Origin: Cohnella nanjingensis
GTDB lineage: Bacteria; Bacillota; Bacilli; Paenibacillales; Paenibacillaceae
Length of the DNA stretch: 64,000 nucleotides
Assembly: GCF_014212125.1 (NCBI RefSeq)
Contig: NZ_JACJVP010000011.1
Location: forward strand, 62,001-126,000
Reading direction: 5' to 3'
Shown: one piece after another, positions 43,701 to 51,818 of the stretch
Numbering within the stretch: the first letter of the stretch is position 1
Layout: each line of letters starts with the position of its first letter
Translations under genes and position numbers: made by a program
The notes under the pieces: generated by a model
Database searches by the model: none
Told to the model about the DNA's origin: nothing
The model's input: only the letters and a program-made list of their open reading frames with translations

Positions 43701-43728
43701 AAAAACCCCCGGGGAGGGTCCCAGGGGG
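43701..43728 (-). terminator. Expression-platform terminator of the M-box riboswitch
   Basis: On the minus strand a GC-rich hairpin (CCCCC/GGGGG outer stem and GGG/CCC inner stem with one bulge) is followed by TTTTT. A GGGGG element at 43762-43766 (minus strand) can pair with the CCCCC arm, a likely antiterminator. Confidence 0.85.
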
Positions 43729-43756
43729 CGTACGGGCAGCGCTAAACAAACGCTAT

Positions 43757-43920
43757 CAGTCCCCCTAGTCCAGTTTTGGCACTATACGACGTAAAGGGAA
43801 ATCCCTTAGCCACCTTAAGAAGAGCCTTAATCCGACAATTCCTGTTCTACCCATTGGCATCTTTCGATATTTCCGGGCAGTGGCCTATGTTCGTATAGGA
43901 GCCTCGCCTAACGAGGATAT
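43757..43920 (-). ncRNA. M-box (ykoK leader) magnesium riboswitch aptamer
   Basis: Reading the minus strand, conserved M-box blocks appear in order: GTTAGGCGAGGCTCCTATA, CACTGCC, GATGCCAATGGGT, GAACAGG, TCGGATTAAGG, TTAAGGTGGCTAA and ATAGTGCCAAAACT. Order, spacing and sequence match the Mg-sensing ykoK family. High Mg should stabilise the aptamer and let the following terminator form, switching off the ABC operon. Boundaries are approximate. Confidence 0.95.
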
Positions 43921-43937
43921 GATTCAGTTCCTTCTGC

Positions 43938-43967
43938 ATGTTAGCTTGATGTCTTCGGATCTGTCAA
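43938..43967 (-). promoter_or_regulatory. Promoter of the M-box leader
   Basis: On the minus strand TTGACA (43967-43962), an 18-bp spacer and TAACAT (43943-43938) lie just upstream of the aptamer. The -35 is a perfect consensus. Confidence 0.75.
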
Positions 43968-44007
43968 TCCTTTTTTTTTGAGAATCGGCCGGGAGACGAA
44001 ATGCCGC

Positions 44008-44637
44008 TCAGAGAAAATTGTTGGCCGCGATCAGCATCAGAATGATGCCGCTGACGAGCGTGCCGAATTGCCCGAGCGTGAACGATCCGATGCGCACGTT
44101 CGCCACCTTGGCGCCGAGCCAGACGCCCAGCCACACCGTGAGGAAGCTGCCGACCGCGGCCATCAGCGAGATCATGAACGGGGACAAGCCGAGCAGTCCG
44201 GCGCTTAGTCCGTTCGTCAGCGCATTGGCCGACAGAGCTACGCCGAGGATGAGCGATTCGGCGATCCCGATATGATTCGAGCGGTCCCGGTCGGCGCGTT
44301 CGGGATGGCGCAGGATGCCGCTCAGCCCTTTGGCATCCGGCTCCGGCTCCGGCGCCGAGACCGCCTGCCGTCTCCTGGGCATCGCCAGCAGGATGATGCG
44401 AATTCCGATCACGAACAGGATGAACGTGCCCAACAGCACGGGCAGGATGCCGGGAAGCACGGCGGAGATCCACTTGCCGAACCAGATGCCCGCGTAGCTG
44501 AAAGCGAAGCACACGGCGGCGATCAGCAGGTTCGATACGAACCCGATCCGGATCTTCCGGATGCCGTAAGAGATGCCGACGCCCAGATTGTCGAGACTGG
44601 ACGACACGGTAAAGCCAAGGATTAACAGCCAAGTCAT
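44008..44637 (-). CDS. YtaF/MntP-family membrane protein
   Basis: 209 residues from the ATG at 44637, chosen because GAGGTGG lies 6 nt upstream; an ATG at 44652 has no ribosome site. Two homologous three-helix halves, each with an acidic or Asn-containing helix (SSSLDNLGVGISYG and ALSANALTNGLSAG), flank a charged cytoplasmic loop. This is the MntP fold (manganese efflux) and is closest to the sporulation protein YtaF. It is not under the M-box, being transcribed toward it from upstream. Confidence 0.82.
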   Translation of the reverse strand: MTWLLILGFTVSSSLDNLGVGISYGIRKIRIGFVSNLLIAAVCFAFSYAGIWFGKWISAVLPGILPVLLGTFILFVIGIRIILLAMPRRRQAVSAPEPEPDAKGLSGILRHPERADRDRSNHIGIAESLILGVALSANALTNGLSAGLLGLSPFMISLMAAVGSFLTVWLGVWLGAKVANVRIGSFTLGQFGTLVSGIILMLIAANNFL

Positions 44638-44681
44638 TTGAAGCCACCTCATGTTGTCAAATTTGATACTAAGCTATGTGA

Positions 44682-44767
44682 CGTTGAGAAAAAAGTGCCA
44701 GTACATGCGAAAATCTCAACGGCGTTTCGCCATGCGGCGGTCCGCGGAAGGTCAAATATCTCAACGG
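44682..44767. repeat. Three TCTCAACG motifs in a divergent promoter region
   Basis: The 10-mer ATCTCAACGG occurs at 44713-44722 and 44758-44767, and an inverted copy of its core (CGTTGAGA) at 44682-44689. They lie between the YtaF-like and Xre-DUF1232 genes and may be operator sites for the latter. Confidence 0.5.
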
Positions 44768-44811
44768 TCCACATATACTTATAACATAACGCAAGGGGAA
44801 GGGGATGCGGG

Positions 44812-45471
44812 ATGGAAGCGATCGGTCAATCGGAGGACAGCCGTATCGGGGATCTGATCAAGCTGCTGCTCAAGAAGCATTCGCTCTCCATGCGCAAGCT
44901 CGGCAATCTGTGCGGGATGGACGCGGCTACCATCTCGCGGATCGTGAACGGCAAGCAGCAGCCGAAGCTGAGCCATCTGCGGCTCTTCGCCGAGCATCTG
45001 CACGTTCCGTTGGAACAATTGATCCGGGCGTCCGGCTCCGCCGACGAGGACGATAGAAACGATCGCGGCGCAAAGGTTATGGATTCGCTGGACGCCATCA
45101 GAGGCACGCTCGGGGATTCCCGATTGTTCGATCCGGAGGCGACGACCGCGCTGATCGAGCAAGAGCTGCTCAAGTACGAGCAGTATGCGCGGACGGAGGA
45201 AGGCCATCGCATGATCTGCTTGGAATTCGACGCCAAAGTCAGCCAGGTGAACGGGGTCGGGCCGTTCATCGAGCACTTGAAGGAGATGCACGCGCGTTAC
45301 CGCGACGAAGATACGCCCGACTCGGTCCGAGCCGTCCTCGGCAGCGGGCTGCTCTATTTTATTTTGTCCGCGGACATCATTCCCGACTATCTCTTTCCGA
45401 TCGGTTATCTGGACGATGCGATCGCCGTCCATCTGGTGCTGGACCGGCTGAATCGGAAGGGATCGGCCTGA
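44812..45471 (+). CDS. Xre-type HTH regulator fused to a DUF1232 membrane domain
   Basis: 219 residues, AAGGGGAAGGGG region upstream. Residues 10-70 form an Xre helix-turn-helix (MRKLGNLCGMDAATISRIVNG). The C-terminal part has LYFILSADIIPDYLFPIGYLDDAIAV, the DUF1232 (YkvA-like) signature with short hydrophobic segments. The fusion suggests a DNA-binding protein that can sit at the membrane. Function unknown; repeats upstream may be its sites. Confidence 0.85.
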   Translation: MEAIGQSEDSRIGDLIKLLLKKHSLSMRKLGNLCGMDAATISRIVNGKQQPKLSHLRLFAEHLHVPLEQLIRASGSADEDDRNDRGAKVMDSLDAIRGTLGDSRLFDPEATTALIEQELLKYEQYARTEEGHRMICLEFDAKVSQVNGVGPFIEHLKEMHARYRDEDTPDSVRAVLGSGLLYFILSADIIPDYLFPIGYLDDAIAVHLVLDRLNRKGSA

Positions 45472-45501
45472 GGCGCGTCGCTCCGCGGGAAGCGGTCGGG
45501 T

Positions 45502-45531
45502 TTGACTTTCGCGACGGCCATTGTTTACACT
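45502..45531 (+). promoter_or_regulatory. Sigma-A-like promoter of the OmpR-type two-component operon
   Basis: TTGACT (45502-45507), 18-bp spacer, TACACT (45526-45531), 64 bases before the response regulator start. Confidence 0.65.
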
Positions 45532-45594
45532 CTCCTTGCAACGGGATGCGCTTCAGGGGCATTCCGAGACGACGCAGACGATCGGAGAGAGAAG

Positions 45595-46299
45595 ATGGAG
45601 CAGCCGAACCGCAACCGGATACTGATCGTGGAAGACGACAAGCATATTCGCCGTTTTATCGCGATTAATTTGGGCAGAGCCGGCTATGCGACGACGGAGG
45701 CGGCCACCGGGGAGGAAGCGCTGCGCAGCTTCCGGGAGAGCGCTCCCGACGTCGCGCTGCTCGACATCATGCTGCCCGATACGGATGGACTCGAACTGTG
45801 CGCCAAGTTTCGGAACATCGAGCCGGACGTCGTCATCGTGTTCCTGACCGCGCTCGGCCAAGATACGGACAAGATCAAGGGACTGGAGCTCGGCGCCGAC
45901 GACTATATCGTGAAGCCGTTCAACCCGTTGGAGCTCGTGGCCCGAATCCGCAACATCCTGCGCAGGACAAGCCAGACCGCCGCGCCGCCCAAAAAGGTGC
46001 TCGCGAACGGCGCCATCCGGCTCGATCTCGCGTCCACCAAGCTATTCAAGCACGACCGCTGCATCGAGTTGACGCCCAAGGAATTTCAGATGCTGCGGAC
46101 GTTCATGACATATCCGGACCGGGCGCTGTCCCGCGACGAGCTGCTGAACCTGATCTGGGGAGAAGACTACGTAGGCGACACCAAGACGGTCGACGTACAT
46201 GTCCGCAAGCTGAGAGAGAAGATCGAAGACGACGCATCGCGGCCGAAGCGGATCGAAACCGTATGGGGCGTAGGCTACCTGTGGCGGGGAGAGGAATAA
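45595..46299 (+). CDS. OmpR/PhoB-family response regulator
   Basis: 234 residues from ATG 45595 (GGAGAGAG 6 nt upstream). Receiver domain with Glu/Asp pocket VEDD, phospho-acceptor Asp57 in LLDIMLPDTDG and Lys in IVKPF. The winged-helix DNA-binding domain contains LTPKEFQMLRTFM and TVDVHVRKLREKIE. Forms a pair with the kinase gene 3 nt downstream. The regulon may include the lipoprotein and cell-wall genes that follow. Confidence 0.93.
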   Translation: MEQPNRNRILIVEDDKHIRRFIAINLGRAGYATTEAATGEEALRSFRESAPDVALLDIMLPDTDGLELCAKFRNIEPDVVIVFLTALGQDTDKIKGLELGADDYIVKPFNPLELVARIRNILRRTSQTAAPPKKVLANGAIRLDLASTKLFKHDRCIELTPKEFQMLRTFMTYPDRALSRDELLNLIWGEDYVGDTKTVDVHVRKLREKIEDDASRPKRIETVWGVGYLWRGEE

Positions 46300-46302
46300 G
46301 CA

Positions 46303-47688
46303 GTGGGCATTCGGCAGAGAGTGGCAGGAAGCTATCTGGCCGTCATCCTGACGACGGTCATCATCCTCGAATTGTTCCTGATCGTATCCGTGAAATATTA
46401 CTACCTCCACAACGTGGAACGCATCCTCACCAACCAAGCGGAGATCTCCGCTTCTTTTTTCCGCCAGTACTTCGAGGGCCGGGATCTCGAGGAACAGTCC
46501 GGCCGGCTGCTAAGCGGCTTCTCGGAGAATTCCGCCGCACAGGTGCAGATCGTCGACGCATCCGGCCGTCTTCTCCAAGACTCCAACGGCTTATCGGGCC
46601 GCGAGAACGTCATGGCGATGCCGGACGTGAAGAAGGCCATCGGCGGATTCGTCGGCACTTGGCAGGGCCGCGAGCCCGTCACGAACGAGCCGGTCTTGTC
46701 GGTATCGTACCCGCTGCAGGGGAGCGGACGGACGGTAGGCGCCGTTCGCTTCGTCACGTCGTTGACGGAGACGTACCGCACGATCAAGCAAGTGTCCGCC
46801 GTCTTGATCGCCGTCGGCTGCATCGTGGTCGCCATCGTCGCGATATTGGGCGTGTTCCTGTCGCGGTCGATCACCCGGTCCATCCAGGAATTGAAGCGGG
46901 CGGCGGAGAAAATGGGGGAAGGCGACTTCTCGATTCGCGTCGCCAAACGGGCGGACGACGAGCTCGGCACGCTCGCGGATACGCTGAATCTGATGGCGGC
47001 CAAAATCGGACAGACGGAGCAGCTCAAAAACGACTTTATCTCCTCGGTCTCCCACGAGCTTCGCACCCCGTTGACGGCGATCAAAGGTTGGACCGTCACC
47101 TTGCGAACCGCGGACAAGGAAAGCGAAGAGGGGCTGCTTCGAGACGGACTCGAGATCATCGAGTCGGAGAGCGACCGTTTGGCGCGGCTCGTCGACGAGC
47201 TGCTGGACTTCTCCAAGCGGGAGAGCGGCCGCATCGTGCTGCAGCCCGCGCCGGTCCATCTTCCCGAGCTGCTGGACCGGATCGCCAAGCAACTGACTCC
47301 CAGGGCGGAACGGCAGCGCGTATCGCTGCGCGTGCATGCGAGCGATGCGCTTCCGGTCATCCAAGCGGACGAGAATCGACTGAAGCAAGTATTGATCAAT
47401 CTCGTCGACAATTCGCTGAAGTTCACGCCGCCGGACGGGTCCATCCGGATCGAAGCCTTCCCGGATCAAGGAGAAGTCGTCATCGCGGTGGCGGATACGG
47501 GATCGGGCATCGCGGAGCGGGACTTGGCTAGCGTCTTTCAGAAGTTCTACAAAGGCGAGGGCAAAACCGGCGGAAGCGGCTTGGGTCTCGCGATCTCGGA
47601 GCAGATGATCAAGCTGCACAATGGACGGATGCATATCGACAGCGAGCTCGGAAAGGGAACCAAAGTGTGGATCCGCCTTCCGGGTTGA
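46303..47688 (+). CDS. Membrane sensor histidine kinase (HAMP-HisKA-HATPase)
   Basis: 461 residues from a GTG start. Membrane spans at about 10-30 and 165-187 enclose a 135-residue extracytoplasmic sensor. HAMP follows (about 188-240), then HisKA with His251 in SSVSHELRTPLTAIKGW and HATPase_c with DNSLKFT, DTGSGI and GGSGLGL. Partner of the preceding response regulator. Confidence 0.93.
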   Translation: MGIRQRVAGSYLAVILTTVIILELFLIVSVKYYYLHNVERILTNQAEISASFFRQYFEGRDLEEQSGRLLSGFSENSAAQVQIVDASGRLLQDSNGLSGRENVMAMPDVKKAIGGFVGTWQGREPVTNEPVLSVSYPLQGSGRTVGAVRFVTSLTETYRTIKQVSAVLIAVGCIVVAIVAILGVFLSRSITRSIQELKRAAEKMGEGDFSIRVAKRADDELGTLADTLNLMAAKIGQTEQLKNDFISSVSHELRTPLTAIKGWTVTLRTADKESEEGLLRDGLEIIESESDRLARLVDELLDFSKRESGRIVLQPAPVHLPELLDRIAKQLTPRAERQRVSLRVHASDALPVIQADENRLKQVLINLVDNSLKFTPPDGSIRIEAFPDQGEVVIAVADTGSGIAERDLASVFQKFYKGEGKTGGSGLGLAISEQMIKLHNGRMHIDSELGKGTKVWIRLPG

Positions 47689-47774
47689 AGGTCGAATTTT
47701 AACGATTTCATAACCCTTTCTCCGGCGAGCGCCGCTAGAATGGAGGATAGGGACGAACGAGGAGCGGGATCCGG

Positions 47775-48281
47775 ATGATCAAACGCTTGATGGGGACAGG
47801 CATCCTTGTCCTGGCTTTATTCGCGGTCGGCGGCTGCGGCGTTCCTGTGACGCCGGTCGAATTGCTGGGTCCGCCGGCGCAGGAGAACGACGCCGCGGAC
47901 CTTACGTTCCTGGCGCTATTGCCCGAAGGCGCCCGGCTGCTCCATCCGGTCCGCTACGGAGACGTGGACGGAGACGGGATGAACGAAGCCGTCATCGTCT
48001 ACGAAGAGAACGTGCACAGCAAAAAAGCGATGAAAGCCGCGCTGGTCAAAAAACAGCAAGAGGCGTGGAAAATCGTTTGGGCGACGAACGGGTTCGGATA
48101 CGGGCTGGATTATGCCGGCATTCACGATACGAACGGGGACGGTCAGCCCGAGATTCTGCTCGGGTGGTCGTTCGGCGCCGGCGGCAACGGTCTCGACATC
48201 TACGAATGGACGAACCAGCAATGGATGCTGAAGGACACCCGGCCGTACGACGGCCCTCTCGGATCCCCGCTCGCGCTCTAA
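47775..48281 (+). CDS. Lipoprotein with two VCBS/FG-GAP-like calcium loops
   Basis: 168 residues with lipobox AVGGC (Cys21). Two DxDGDG-type calcium loops are visible, GDVDGDGMNEAVIVYEE and IHDTNGDGQPEILLGW, as in FG-GAP repeats. It follows the two-component operon by 86 nt and may be controlled by it. Function unknown; an extracytoplasmic sensing or structural role is possible. It ends with a terminator. Confidence 0.75.
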   Translation: MIKRLMGTGILVLALFAVGGCGVPVTPVELLGPPAQENDAADLTFLALLPEGARLLHPVRYGDVDGDGMNEAVIVYEENVHSKKAMKAALVKKQQEAWKIVWATNGFGYGLDYAGIHDTNGDGQPEILLGWSFGAGGNGLDIYEWTNQQWMLKDTRPYDGPLGSPLAL

Positions 48282-48345
48282 TCGGCAGGCGATATCGTTC
48301 CAGACGCGGTTGCGGCCGTTCGACCCGTACGGAGACCATTCTGTG

Positions 48346-48379
48346 AAGCTCTCTCTTTGCGCGGAGAGCTTTTTATTTT
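48346..48379 (+). terminator. Intrinsic terminator after the lipoprotein gene
   Basis: AAGCTCTC / GAGAGCTT 8-bp stem with a 10-nt loop followed by TTTTATTTT. Confidence 0.82.
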
Positions 48380-48435
48380 GGTCATTCGTATTTTGCAAAG
48401 CCGTTTTTACTTGGGCGCAGGAGGTGCTCACGATT

Positions 48436-49560
48436 TTGAGAGACGCAAACCGCGGGCGACCCGACTTTCTGCTTTTGCTGCTCACTTGCATGCTCGTCGG
48501 TTTCGGTCTGACCATGATCTTCAGCGCCAGCACGCCTATCGCGATGCAGAAATACGGCAGCTTCTGGTTCTTCGTGCACAGACAGGCGCTGTTCGCGGTG
48601 GCCGGACTGGCGTTGATGTTCTCGTTCATGCGCATCCCGGTATCGTTCTGGAAGAAAGCCGCGCCGTTCCTCATCTTGGTCTCCTTGTTGCTGCTGGGCC
48701 TGGTGCTGGTCTTCGGAACGAAGATCAACGGCGCCCGCAGATGGTTTATCGTGGCGGGATTTAACTTTCAGCCTTCGGAATTCGCCAAGTTCGCCATCAT
48801 CGTGTATTTGTCCGCGATGATCGGCAAGAAGGGCGAGCGGATCCGCTCTTTCCTTCGCGGCTTGCTCCCGATGCTGATCATGGTCGGCGCGAATCTGGCG
48901 ATGATCATGCTGCAGCCGGACTTCGGAACCGTCTTGATCCTGTTCCTGATCTCCGGCGCGATCGTCTTGATCAGCGGAGCGAGATTGGGACATCTGATCG
49001 CGCTCGGCCTCGGATTCATCCCGCTGCTTGTCTACCTGTCGGTCAGCAAGAGTTACCGCCTGAAGCGGATGAACGCGTTCGTGGATCCTTTTCACGATGC
49101 GTCGGATTCCGGTTATCAACTCGTCCAATCGCTGACGGCGCTGGGACACGGCGGCTTCACGGGCGCCGGGCTGGGCCGAAGCATTCAGAAGTATTTTTAT
49201 TTGCCCGAAGCGCATACGGATTTTATTTTCGCCGTCGTCGGCGAGGAACTCGGTTTTATCGGCGTTTCGGGTTTCTTTTTGGTCTATTTTTTGTTTCTCT
49301 GGCGGGCCTTCCTCGCCGCGTATCGAAGCAGCGAACCGTTCGCGGCGATGCTGGGGATGGGGATCGCGACGATGATCGCCATTCAGTTTCTGATGAACGT
49401 CGGGGCGGTCACCGGTTCGCTTCCCGTGACCGGCGTTCCCCTGCCCTTCATCAGTTACGGCGGCACATCGCTGCTGTTGTGCATGGCGTGCACGGGCATT
49501 CTCCTCGGCATTGCGCGAGACAACAACCGCAGGCTGCAGGGTCGCCATCCGGAATCCTAA
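48436..49560 (+). CDS. FtsW/RodA/SpoVE-family peptidoglycan glycosyltransferase
   Basis: 374 residues from TTG 48436; AGGAGGTG lies about 11 nt upstream and no better start follows the terminator. Ten membrane spans with SEDS-family signatures: GARRWF and FQPSEFAKFAIIVYLS, MLQPDFGTV with the catalytic-type Asp, EELGFIGV and GVPLPFISYGGTS. It polymerises lipid II, normally with a class B penicillin-binding protein, none of which is encoded here. It is followed 22 nt later by a second member of the family. Confidence 0.9.
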   Translation: MRDANRGRPDFLLLLLTCMLVGFGLTMIFSASTPIAMQKYGSFWFFVHRQALFAVAGLALMFSFMRIPVSFWKKAAPFLILVSLLLLGLVLVFGTKINGARRWFIVAGFNFQPSEFAKFAIIVYLSAMIGKKGERIRSFLRGLLPMLIMVGANLAMIMLQPDFGTVLILFLISGAIVLISGARLGHLIALGLGFIPLLVYLSVSKSYRLKRMNAFVDPFHDASDSGYQLVQSLTALGHGGFTGAGLGRSIQKYFYLPEAHTDFIFAVVGEELGFIGVSGFFLVYFLFLWRAFLAAYRSSEPFAAMLGMGIATMIAIQFLMNVGAVTGSLPVTGVPLPFISYGGTSLLLCMACTGILLGIARDNNRRLQGRHPES

Positions 49561-49582
49561 CGAATTATGGCAGAGGTATCGC

Positions 49583-50704
49583 ATGAATCTGTTTCTCCCT
49601 TTGAAAAAATTGGACGGGTGGACCTTGATCATCTTGGCCGGTCTGTCCGCCGTCGGGACGTTCGCCGTCTATCAAGCGACCTCGAACACCAGGCTGGACG
49701 GGCTGCATGTCAGCAACCTGATTCTGCTGGGCGCGTTCTGCGTGCCGATGCTGTTGGTGGCGATGATCGACTACCGGCTGCTGACCGGCAAGATCACCTA
49801 CCTCTTGTACGCGATCGGAATCGGCATGCTCGTCATCGTGCAGACGTCCGGAGAGAACATCAACGGCGCGGTGCGGTGGCTGCGGTTCGGGCAGCTTCAG
49901 ATCCAGCCTTCCGAGATGGTCAAGCTGTTCACGATCCTCCTCATCTGCCATCTGCTGCAGCGGCGGCAAGGGGAGAAGCTCCGCCTGTGGCGGGACGTCG
50001 TTCCCATATGCGCGGTCGTCGCCGTCCCCGTCCTGCTCATCATGAAGCAGCCGGACCTGGGAACGTCGCTTGTCTTTGTCGGGATCTTGCTAGGAATGCT
50101 GTGGATGGGCAATATCCGAACCCTGTATTTGCTGCTTTTTATCGGTATCCTTACCGCTCTGATCTCCTCGATCGTATATCTGTATCATTCGAATTACGAG
50201 CTGCTGGCGAAGTTCGTCAAGCCGCATCAAATGGCCAGAATTCAGACGTTTCTCGATCCCGCCAGCGATCCCGACAAGTCCTGGCACGTCCGCAACGCGA
50301 TCAGCGCGGTCGGTTCCGGCCAGCTGTACGGGGACGACGGCTTTTATTTGAAGCAGGGCTATATTCCTTACGCGTATTCGGATTCCGTCTACGTGGTGAT
50401 CGGGGAAAAATACGGCTTTGTCGGCTCCGCCATTTTGCTGCTGCTGTATTACGGGCTGATCTATCGGATGGTGATCATCATCTGGGAGGGGCGGGATTTG
50501 AGGGGCGCTTACCTGATCGTAGGCTTGATCAGCATGATGGTTTTCCAGATCTTCGTGAATATCGGGATGCATATCGGCCTGCTTCCGCTTACGGGCATCT
50601 CCCTGCCGTTCATCAGCTACGGCGGGAGTTCGCAGCTGACCAATATGATCGCCGTCGGGTTGGCGCTCAGCGTGAAGATGCACAAAGGCGAGCCTGTCGA
50701 ATAG
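49583..50704 (+). CDS. Second FtsW/RodA/SpoVE-family protein
   Basis: 373 residues from ATG 49583. Same family: GAVRWLRFGQLQIQPSEMVK, MKQPDLGTSLVFV, EKYGFVGSA and GISLPFISYGGSS. It is closer to RodA-type proteins by its long central loop. Two SEDS genes in tandem are unusual and suggest a specialised wall-synthesis unit together with the LCP and UppP-like genes that follow. Confidence 0.9.
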   Translation: MNLFLPLKKLDGWTLIILAGLSAVGTFAVYQATSNTRLDGLHVSNLILLGAFCVPMLLVAMIDYRLLTGKITYLLYAIGIGMLVIVQTSGENINGAVRWLRFGQLQIQPSEMVKLFTILLICHLLQRRQGEKLRLWRDVVPICAVVAVPVLLIMKQPDLGTSLVFVGILLGMLWMGNIRTLYLLLFIGILTALISSIVYLYHSNYELLAKFVKPHQMARIQTFLDPASDPDKSWHVRNAISAVGSGQLYGDDGFYLKQGYIPYAYSDSVYVVIGEKYGFVGSAILLLLYYGLIYRMVIIIWEGRDLRGAYLIVGLISMMVFQIFVNIGMHIGLLPLTGISLPFISYGGSSQLTNMIAVGLALSVKMHKGEPVE

Positions 50705-50744
50705 CGCGTTCGCCGAAGAGGGCGGAAACGGATTGGAGGACGAC

Positions 50745-51777
50745 ATGACCAAGAAACGCAGATCGAAGACGTTGCGAACCTATTTATGTGATCGTCGGTT
50801 TGGCGGCCGGTACGCTGTTCCTCGCCGCGGCGGCCTATGCCGGCCACATTTACTGGAAGGCGAACTCGACGCTTCATCGGATTGCGGCGCCGGCGCCGAC
50901 CGGCACCGAAGGCGCCGCGAATCGCGGCGCGCCGGACGAAGACCCGACCGACATCAAGCCGTTCCTGCTGCTGCTGGCCGGCTTGGACAGCCGGGCGGGA
51001 AGCGGAGGGACGCTGAATACGGACGTCCTCATGCTGGTGAGCGTGAACCCGCAGAACCATTCGGCCAGCATGGTGTCGCTGCCGCGCGATCTGCTGCTGA
51101 AGCCGCCGCACTTGCCGGACCGCAAAGCCAATTTTTATTACGCTTATTATTCCGCCAAGGACAAAGCTTCCGCTATTCCCAATACGAAGCGGTTCTTCAG
51201 CGACTTGTTTCAGCTGCCGATCGATTATATGGCCGTCGTCGACTTCGACGCGCTGCGCCAGGTCGTCGAAGCGGTCGGGGGTCTGGAGATCGACGTCGAC
51301 ATGGACATGAAGTACGTGGACAACGCCGACGGGACCCGGATCGATCTGCGGAAGGGGTTGCAGAAGTTGAACGGACAGCAGGTGCTGGACTTCGTCCGCT
51401 ATCGCAAGTCCAACCAGGGAACCCAGGAGTCGTCGGATTTCGCGCGCAACGATCGGCAGCAGCAAGTGATCAAGCAGATCGTCGAGAAGCTGGGGGCGTT
51501 CCAAGGGATGTCCCAGTGGAGCCGGATTCTGGACATCATCGGCGACAACGTGAAGACCGACGTGCCCGAGACGGTGCAACGCCAATGGCTTTTCCACTTC
51601 AATACCGTCAAGCCGGCGCAGATCCATTCCTTGAATCTGAACGCCGTATGGAAGAGCCCTTACGTCTACATCGAGAAAGAAGACTTGATGCAGGCGCTGG
51701 CTGCGCTCCAGGAAGAGGCCGGGGTGAGTTCGGTTCATCGCCGGGATATCGGCAATGTCGTCGGCGTGGCGAATTAA
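50745..51777 (+). CDS. LCP-family (LytR-CpsA-Psr) protein with an apparent frameshift near its start
   Basis: The only good start is ATG 50745 after GGAGGACGAC; it encodes MTKKRRSKTLRTYL, a normal cytoplasmic basic tail. The frame of the rest (membrane span VIVGLAAGTLFLAAAAY, then the catalytic domain with LLLAGLDSR, SLPRDLLL and RARNDRQQQ-like FARNDRQQQVI) is one base out of register and lines up only from 50788. The domain is otherwise intact to 51777. One extra base near 50785-50788 would explain this: a real mutation or a sequencing error. A GTG at 50788 could start translation, but it has no ribosome site and would lack the basic tail. LCP enzymes attach teichoic acid-type polymers to peptidoglycan. 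Confidence 0.8.
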
Positions 51778-51818
51778 TATAGATCATTCAGAGCGCATCG
51801 GAAGAGGAGAGGCTGACC

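Noticed and set aside
43757..43965. T-box or cobalamin-type leader
   Set aside because: No T-box motif or B12-box; the ordered conserved blocks match the M-box throughout.
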